Source of the DNA: Larix kaempferi
Lineage: Eukaryota; Streptophyta; Pinopsida; Pinales; Pinaceae
Direction: 5' to 3'
Assembly: GCA_027924585.1 (NCBI GenBank)
Contig: BSBM01000592.1
Coordinates: forward strand, 8,440,501 to 8,504,500
Length of the DNA stretch: 64,000 nt
The notes beneath the pieces are model-generated. The model saw only the letters and a list, made by a program, of their open reading frames with translations. It ran no database searches and was not told where the DNA came from. Positions 58,146-64,000 of this stretch are shown here, piece by piece. A program made the position numbers and the translations under genes. How positions within the stretch are numbered: position 1 is the first letter of the stretch; the number at the start of each line of letters is the position of its first letter.

Positions 58146-59050
58146 AGCTTCGAAAGGTCAACAATGGGACAAAAGACAGTCCAAAGTTCGCGAATGTTGG
58201 GGACTATTGGGATGATGAGATGATGGGGAAGGTCACATACTTTTTGCATGAATTCCAATACTTGTTCCCTACTAAGTTTTTTGAAATGAAGGGAATCTTA
58301 GGCGATCTAGGGGAGGTGAAGATCTCGTTGAAACCGGATTCCAAACCAATCAAGCAGGGACCCTATCGACTAAATCCACACCATAAGGAGAGGGTCAAAG
58401 TCGAACTTGATCGCATGTTGGATGATGGCATTATTGAACAGATTGAGGAGTCGAACTGGATCAGTCCTATGGTGGTGCAAGACAAGAAGACCAGTGAAGT
58501 GCGCATTTGTATCGATTTGCAGGAGTTGAATGATGCCTGCTTACATGATCCTTTTCTGACCCCATTTACTGATGAAGTGCGCGAAGGTGTGGGTGGCCAA
58601 GAGATGTATTCTTTCATGGATGGGTTCTCTGGCTATCATCATATCAGAATTGCGAAAGAAGACCGCCACAAGACAACCTTTGTGACAGAATGGGGTTGTT
58701 TTCAGTATACAGTGATGTTGTTTGGGTTGAAGAATGCACCGGCGATATTCTCTTGGGTAGTTGTTGCTGCCTTCAGGGATCATTCAGAAGCTTTTGCAGG
58801 TGTACATGGATGACTGGACAGTCTACGGCTTGATCACCGTTCATCTGGAAAATCTACGATTGATGTTGAAACCCTGTCGACAACATCAGATATCGTTGAA
58901 CTTGAAGAAGTGCATCTTCTGTGCACCATTTGGGATATTACCGGGTCACATTGTGTGCAAGTAGGGATTGTTAGTCGACCCAGCAAATATTGCACTCATT
59001 CTAAGCTTAACACCACCAACGAATTTCAAACAGTTGAGAGCAACGTTGGG
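58142..59050 (+). pseudogene. Reverse transcriptase of the large element
   Basis: RT blocks are QGPYRLNPHHKERVKVELDR, MLDDGIIEQIEESNWISPMV, VRICIDLQELNDACLHDPF, MYSFMDGFSGYHHIRIAKED, KTTFVTEWGCFQY and MLFGLKNAPAIF. A frameshift near 58790 is followed by the catalytic VYMDDWTVYG (about 58800-58830) and LNLKKCIFCAPFG. The YMDD-type box and FGLKNAP place it in Ty3/gypsy. Confidence 0.92.
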
Positions 59051-59530
59051 ACACACTGGGTATTATCGCAAGTTCATCCGGGGTTATGTCGCGATCACAA
59101 CCCCTATGGAGAAGTTGTTGAAGAAAGATGCAGTATTTCATTGGAGTCTCGAATGTCAAGTTAGTTTTGAAACTTTGAAGGCTAAGATGGCTTCAGCGCC
59201 AATACTGGTATTTCCGGATTGGAGCAAGGAATTCCATGTCCACGTCGATGCCTCATCGATAGCGTTGGGAGTAGTGCTCGCGCAACCAGGGGAAGGGGAT
59301 CTGGATCACCCCATTGCTTTTGCAATTCGGAAGTTATCATTTGTAGAGTGAAACTATACAACGACAGAGAGGGAAGGTTTGGCGATGGTATATGCGCTGC
59401 AGAAGTTTAGGCATTACCTATTAGGCGGTCACTTTAAGATGTTCACAGACCACTCGACATTAAAATATCTGGTCAATAAGCCTATGTTGGGGGGAAGTTA
59501 TGTCACTAGCTACTTCTTTTTCAGGAATTT
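58968..59530 (+). pseudogene. RT connection and RNase H domain of the large element
   Basis: FKQLRATLGHTGYYRKFIRG, PMEKLLKKDAVFHW and LKAMASAP-like codons are followed by RNase H residues: FHVHVDASSIALGVVLAQ (catalytic D), TTTEREGLAMVYALQKF (catalytic E) and FKMFTDHSTLKYLVNKP (catalytic D). Stops occur at 59349 and 59408, and the frame changes near 59500. Confidence 0.9.
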
Positions 59531-59539
59531 GATTTTGAA

Positions 59540-60950
59540 TTGATTGTGAAGCTAGGACGATTGACCGCCGGCCTAGATCATCTGTCGCGAATTGAGACAG
59601 GAGAGGAACCCACCAACATCAAAGACAGGTTTCCAGATGCGCAACTGCTTAAGGTTGAAGTAGCTGATGGGCACTATGAAGAAATCATTCAGTTCCTAGT
59701 GACAGGTACCACACTAGAGGGGTTTACTACCAGTCAGAAGAAGCAGTAGGTGGTTAAGGCCACATACTTCCAACTGATTGCAGGCGAGCTATAGAAAATA
59801 GGATCGGATGAGATATTGAGGCGTTGTGTCTTGCCACATGAGCAAGGCTAGATCTTGTCAAAAGCACATGCAGGAGTAGCTAGTGGGCACTATGGCGGTT
59901 GTGCGACTTCCAGGAAGGTGCTTCACTTAGGAATTTGGTGGCCGACACTTCACAATGACGCAACAGATTATGCGCGGACCTGCGATGTTTGTCAAAGGAC
60001 TAGGAAACCCTCCAGGAGGGACGAGATGCCTTTGAAACCTCAAGTGACACTGCAGCCATTTGATAAATGGGTAATGGATTTCGTGGGCCCTATCAACCCA
60101 CCTGGGAAACGCATTGGTGCAAGATACATCATCACTGTGACATATTATTTGACAAGATGGCCGGAGGCTCCACCAGTCATAGATTGCACCGCTGCAATAG
60201 CAATGCGCTTCCTATTTGACCACATCGTCACTCAATTTGGCTGCCCGAAGGTGTTGATGAGCGATCAAGGCAGTCATTTTATCAATCTCACCATCAACAC
60301 ATTGACAATGGAGCTACAGAATCAGCATAAGAAGGGAACGCCATATCATCCGCAAGCAAATGGGACCGTAGAAGCTTTCAACAAGGTCTTGGAGCACGCG
60401 CTGACCAATTTTTGTAATGTGAACCGCGATGACTGGGACCTGAAAATTCCAGCCATTTTGTGGGCGTATCGCACCACTTGTAAAAGGTTGACAGGACAGA
60501 CACCATTCAAGTTGGTATATGGGAAAGAAGCGATTATGCCTATGGAGTACATTGTCCCGAGTCTGCGTATCGTGGCAGCAATAGGGATGGACAATGCGAC
60601 AGCGTTAGGAGAACGTTTGGCGCAGCTAGTACAACTTGAAGAAGATCGCTTTATCGCAGGATTCCACCAAAGCGTGGAGAAGGATCAACAAAAGGCCTGA
60701 CATGATCGCCATATCAAGAACAAACAGTTTTAGCCGGGTGACTTAGTGCTGTTGTACGGCAACAATTTTATGAAGAACCTAGGGAAATTGCTGATGCATT
60801 GGCTCAGTCCATATCGCATCAGTCGCATAACTCCAAGAGGAGCAGTGCAGTTGCAGCAGTTAGATGGAGCGATGCTCCCAAAGTTGATTAATGGTAGTTG
60901 CATGTTGAATCCCTACAGGATGGGCTTGGAGCAGCAAAATGCCTGAGTTG
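59540..60950 (+). pseudogene. Integrase of the large element
   Basis: After the RT tail (LDHLSRI) comes an HHCC zinc module (H...HYGG, CDVCQRT). The DDE core follows, with [12 protein letters not shown] (D), [13 protein letters not shown] (D) and [20 protein letters not shown] (E). [20 protein letters not shown] and [12 protein letters not shown] are the usual post-core motifs. The 281-codon stretch 59855-60700 is uninterrupted. The C-terminus (YRISRITPRGAVQLQQLDG, LINGSCMLNPYR) ends near 60946 with no chromodomain. Confidence 0.93.
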
Positions 60951-61392
60951 CATTGGAAAAAAAAAATGCAGGATTCCATGTGGCAGGACCGTGCACCAGC
61001 AGGGATAGAATGCGCAAGCAGAAGTGTTTGCGTCGCAGTTTAGGAGTAGGTTCACGACAGTGGCATGGTTGCGACCGGGTCAAATCAACAATAAATGCAA
61101 AAAGTTAAAAACAGTTAATTAGCGCCGCGTGATGGAATGATCGAAATTTATGGCGTATCCGACCGTTGGATCGACCGAATCGACGACGGATTCGGGTAAT
61201 TAAGGCATGATTTGGTCATGATGAATAATTCCATTTGGTAGTGATGGTTAAGGACACACTTTGGCACTATAAGAAGGGGGCTGGCTTTGGTCGGAAGGCA
61301 CCATTGCGCCAAGTGCAAGGGAGAGTTCAATGTTGCATTATTCAATTGAATTGTCGAGTTGGGAGTTGAGTGGTTGTTTGTAGCAAGTTGGG
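60951..61392 (+). promoter_or_regulatory. Gap between integrase and the downstream ORF, with TATA-like box
   Basis: No reading frame continues across these 440 bp. TATAAGAAGGGGG at 61268 is about 125 bp upstream of the next ORF's first ATG (61393). It may be an internal promoter or leader for a separate transcript. It does not resemble the 5' LTR, so it is not a 3' LTR. Confidence 0.35.
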
Positions 61393-64000
61393 TTGGTGCG
61401 TGAGGAGTTGTTGCACCACGAGGAGCTCTGCTGCGGCATGCCAAGCACACCTATGGTTGAAGTTTCCAGTGGGGTTGAGTTTCCAGCTCGGGCGGTAAGC
61501 ATCGAAGAAGAGGTTGTCAGCATGCCGAGTGGATCGGCGTTTACAGGAATTCTAGAGAAAAGGAGGGGGGGTTAGCATTCCGAGTCCCCACAGAGAAAAC
61601 AACAATTACGCTCCTCCACAGCGATAATTGAGGATGTCCAAGAGGAAATAGGACAGTCCAGCCGCGGAGTTGACGAGTTGGTTACTTGGGAAGGGCTATC
61701 TGCTGCGGATATACCTAGGTATGTCCCCCCTTGTCAGCCTAGTATACCGCCTCGAAAGTTCACGAAGAATCAGAAATACATTATGCAGATGCCAGCGCTC
61801 CTAGTAGGTATGGAGTGCTCCGTAGATATTGTGTCGGTGTTGATGCGGCTGAAATACGATGACCACGACACGGTGGCATATCCAGAGATTACGTCGGACC
61901 CTTATGTACCAGGGTCACAGCTCAGGGTATGCCAGTTCCATAGGATTGGGCGTGCAGGTTGGCCCAAGCAGGATTTCTTGGGCTCATTAACATGCCACAC
62001 TTTGGACGACTGCCGGAGGTTAATGCTTGTGTGAAGCAGTTGCTGGCCTGCTACCACGGTGGTACATTATGGCTAGACAAACTGGTTCTAGTCACTGTCA
62101 ATTTGATTGCTGAAATCACCGGGTTGTCGAAGGCGGGGGTAGATCCCTCGCAATACTTCCATGGGAAGGAAAACGACAAAAAGAGGGCAGCACAGTTGGT
62201 CTGGAAATACGCCTTGGAACATGACAGGCGCGCTTACAAAACTAGTAGTATCAATGATAAGGAGGTCCTCACTGGCGTGAAGATATTAAGTTGCAAAGTG
62301 GTCCGAAAGAATCACCCCAACCAATGCAATTCAGGGGTCGTCGCATGTGCAACACAATGCGCAGAAGGCATGCAAACGAACTGGTCCTTATTTTTGTTGA
62401 ACAAGTTAGCGGAAGATGCAGCAGCCATCCAGGATGGGAAAGGATCGTTCACTTACAGCTGGCTCCTCATTTTGATCGCGCTAGTTTCCTGGAAGGAGCC
62501 TGATACTTACCAGGGCATGGAAGTAGAGGCCGCGAAAAGCCGTAAGGGTGCACGGTATCAGAACTTGTGGTGTGTGCAAGAACCCGAGCGCCTTAGAGAA
62601 TGTGCATTGCAGTTTTGGATGTATTCAGAGATGTTAAGAGATGTGGTGACAAAGGTACCTCGCTTAACAGAAGAAACCATGGCGAAGTACAAGCCAATTG
62701 CACTGTTTGTAATTCTGGCTCACGCGATTCACGTGCAGGCAAGGCGTGACCCTGGGCGGCAATGGTTGTTGACACACTATAAGTTGTCTGAGGAGGTACT
62801 GGAGGGCATTGTCAATGATTGGTCACTTGAATGGAGGGAACCTATTATTCCGACAGAGATTGAAGCAGGACTCCCAGCGCAGGGCCCAGAGGATGCATTG
62901 TCCGAACAGGACCAGCAGAGTCACCATGAATTAGATCAGGAGTTGTCCACGAAGATGCATGCGGATGATGAAATCGTCCATGAGCTTCAGGAAGGACGAA
63001 TGAAGGAATGTCATGAGTTTACGACGATCAGCGGGGCCTCTCCAGCAACTGAGGCATAGTTGGGTTGCCTCATAGCGGCTGTCACCAATGCGACGAATGT
63101 GGCAGTCTAAGCAATGACAACGAAGGCGGAAGCCGATTCCAAAGAAGTCAACGATCGGCTTGATTCAATATGCGATGTTTCACAGAAGAGAAAAAAGGTT
63201 GCAACTGGACAGACAGTTGGCACAATTCGCACTAAGCCCCGAGTTCAGAACGTCAGTATCATCCCGACTGCGATTGTGACTGAGAATGCGGGTCAGCCAA
63301 CCGTGCTGCAGCAGCTAGCAAATTTGACCATTAACATCAATGAGCTTCCTGCGAAGGAGTTGACAACTATGCAAGTTGTTTCCAGCCGGGAAATGGCAGA
63401 TAGGATGCATGAGGTCAGCGGTAAGTTCCTGCGCTAGTAGGAAAGCAAGGCCACGATCCAGCAAGAGGTCGCAGCGTTAAAGGGGAAGGAAGATGAGGCG
63501 ACAAAGGTTGTCAATGAATTGGAGGATGGACTTGAGCAGCTGACAGCCGAGAAGAATAGTGTAGTAACGGAGCTCAAGAAGGAGCAGGATCAGTTGACGG
63601 TAGAAAGAGCTTCCATCTGGGATAGCAAAGTGCGGTTGGAGGAGGCAATTTCTGAGGCCTGTCAACATGTTTTCAAGCCCACCGCGCAGTTGGATCTGGT
63701 AGCGAAATCACAATGACTTGGTGCTGTCATTTCCCAATTACAGCACGACAATAAGGAGTTAACAGCTCTATTAAACCCCAGCACACCCGAAGCGCAGGTG
63801 GATGAACGAAAACGCTCCATTGAGGAGGCGATTGCACAGATGGGGGAGCTGGAGCAGACAGCGACAAAACTCACGGCAGACACCGTGCAGTTTTGGGGAA
63901 GCATTGTTTAGGATGAGCAGATTGAACAATTGACCAAGCAATGAAAGGAAGCAGAGGGGTAGTTAGCGACATTAAAAGCGGCGATGCGAACGATGCCACC
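61393..64000 (+). pseudogene. Additional 3' ORF of unknown function: helical domain plus coiled coil
   Basis: From 61393 one decayed frame (frame change near 61960) runs to the window end, roughly 870 codons. The middle part 61959-63059 is 366 uninterrupted codons, for example PEVNACVKQLLACYHGGTLW, LVLVTVNLIAEITGLSKAGV, NWSLFLLNKLAED and FTYSWLLILIALVSWKEP. I recall similar proteins annotated as hypothetical in plants but no known function. After about 63110 it becomes Glu/Lys/Gln-rich with heptad-like runs (VNELEDGLEQLTAEKNSVV, TELKKEQDQLTVERASIW), a likely coiled coil. Stops are mostly TAG (61573, 63057, 63435 and others). It is not an env-type glycoprotein: no signal peptide or membrane anchor is evident. 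Confidence 0.65.

Larger units (their letters stand above)
53290..64000 (+). mobile_element. Large Ty3/gypsy element with extra domains, right end outside the window
   Basis: The left end is placed at TGATGAGTCATCATCG (53290) because the disrupted minus-strand integrase reads correctly up to 53289. The element then shows a TATA box, an open region, gag with several knuckles, protease, a second gag-like domain, RT, RNase H, integrase, a gap with a TATA-like box, and a further long ORF still open in its decayed frame at 64000. The LTR end and PBS could not be found by eye, and the 3' LTR is not in the window. Many TAG and some TGA/TAA stops and several frameshifts show it is inactive. Confidence 0.88.

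Noticed and set aside
60951-61392. 3' LTR of the large element directly after integrase
   Set aside because: It shares no sequence with the 5' LTR starting at 53290, lacks TGATGAGTCA, and coding sequence continues after it.

Overview
The window reads as nuclear DNA of a seed plant with a large, repeat-laden genome. A gymnosperm such as a conifer or cycad is my best guess, from the very long LTRs, the style of the Ty3/gypsy gag proteins and the lack of intact host genes; the sequence alone does not prove it. I see no intact protein-coding host gene, no rRNA or tRNA gene and no CRISPR array. Nearly everything recognisable is a transposable element, a decayed gene or a simple or tandem repeat.

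Layout. 1-4518: 3' end of a Ty1/copia-like element with a 3.4 kb LTR (TATA box and AATAAA inside). 4519-10180: host-like DNA holding a decayed plus-strand IST1-like (ESCRT-associated) pseudogene that still shows introns (5245 to about 6700), a possible minus-strand exon (7309-7422) and several small tandem repeats. 10181-13291: a 3.1 kb block of almost pure G+A on the plus strand. About 14150-17075: a C-rich, G-poor block of degenerate telomere-like repeats (CCCTAA-like, ATAACC-like) with higher-order duplication. 17603-17865: six short hairpins whose outer stems differ in sequence but stay complementary, followed by a TATA box at 18169. 18650-23268: decayed Ty3/gypsy leader and gag. 23269-24458: a TIR element with a long internal palindrome. 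24829-25052: a tRNA-derived SINE with an 18-bp target duplication.

25676-42727 is a structurally complete but inactivated Ty3/gypsy element (target duplication CTAAT, PBS for initiator tRNA-Met, gag, PR, RT, RNase H, IN, chromodomain-like tail). A second LTR element without pol (34681-40390, minus strand, target duplication CAATA) is nested in its 3' LTR. 42733-52500 is AT-rich and mostly uninformative: a LINE RNase H fragment (about 46580-46830), a foldback TIR element (49835-50386) and local duplications. 52523-53289 is the integrase and chromodomain end of a minus-strand chromovirus. It is cut by the start of a large plus-strand Ty3/gypsy element (from 53290) that runs off the right edge.

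That last element is the most unusual coding unit. In order it has an open region before gag, a gag with five CCHC-type knuckles, a D-L-G protease, a second gag-like domain between protease and RT, RT/RNase H, integrase, and a gap with its own TATA-like box. A further long reading frame of unknown function follows, with a helical domain and a coiled coil. Stops in these elements are mostly TAG where CAG (Gln) is expected, as methylation-driven C-to-T decay would produce. The hairpin cluster at 17.6-17.9 kb is the strongest non-coding signal that ordinary annotation does not explain.
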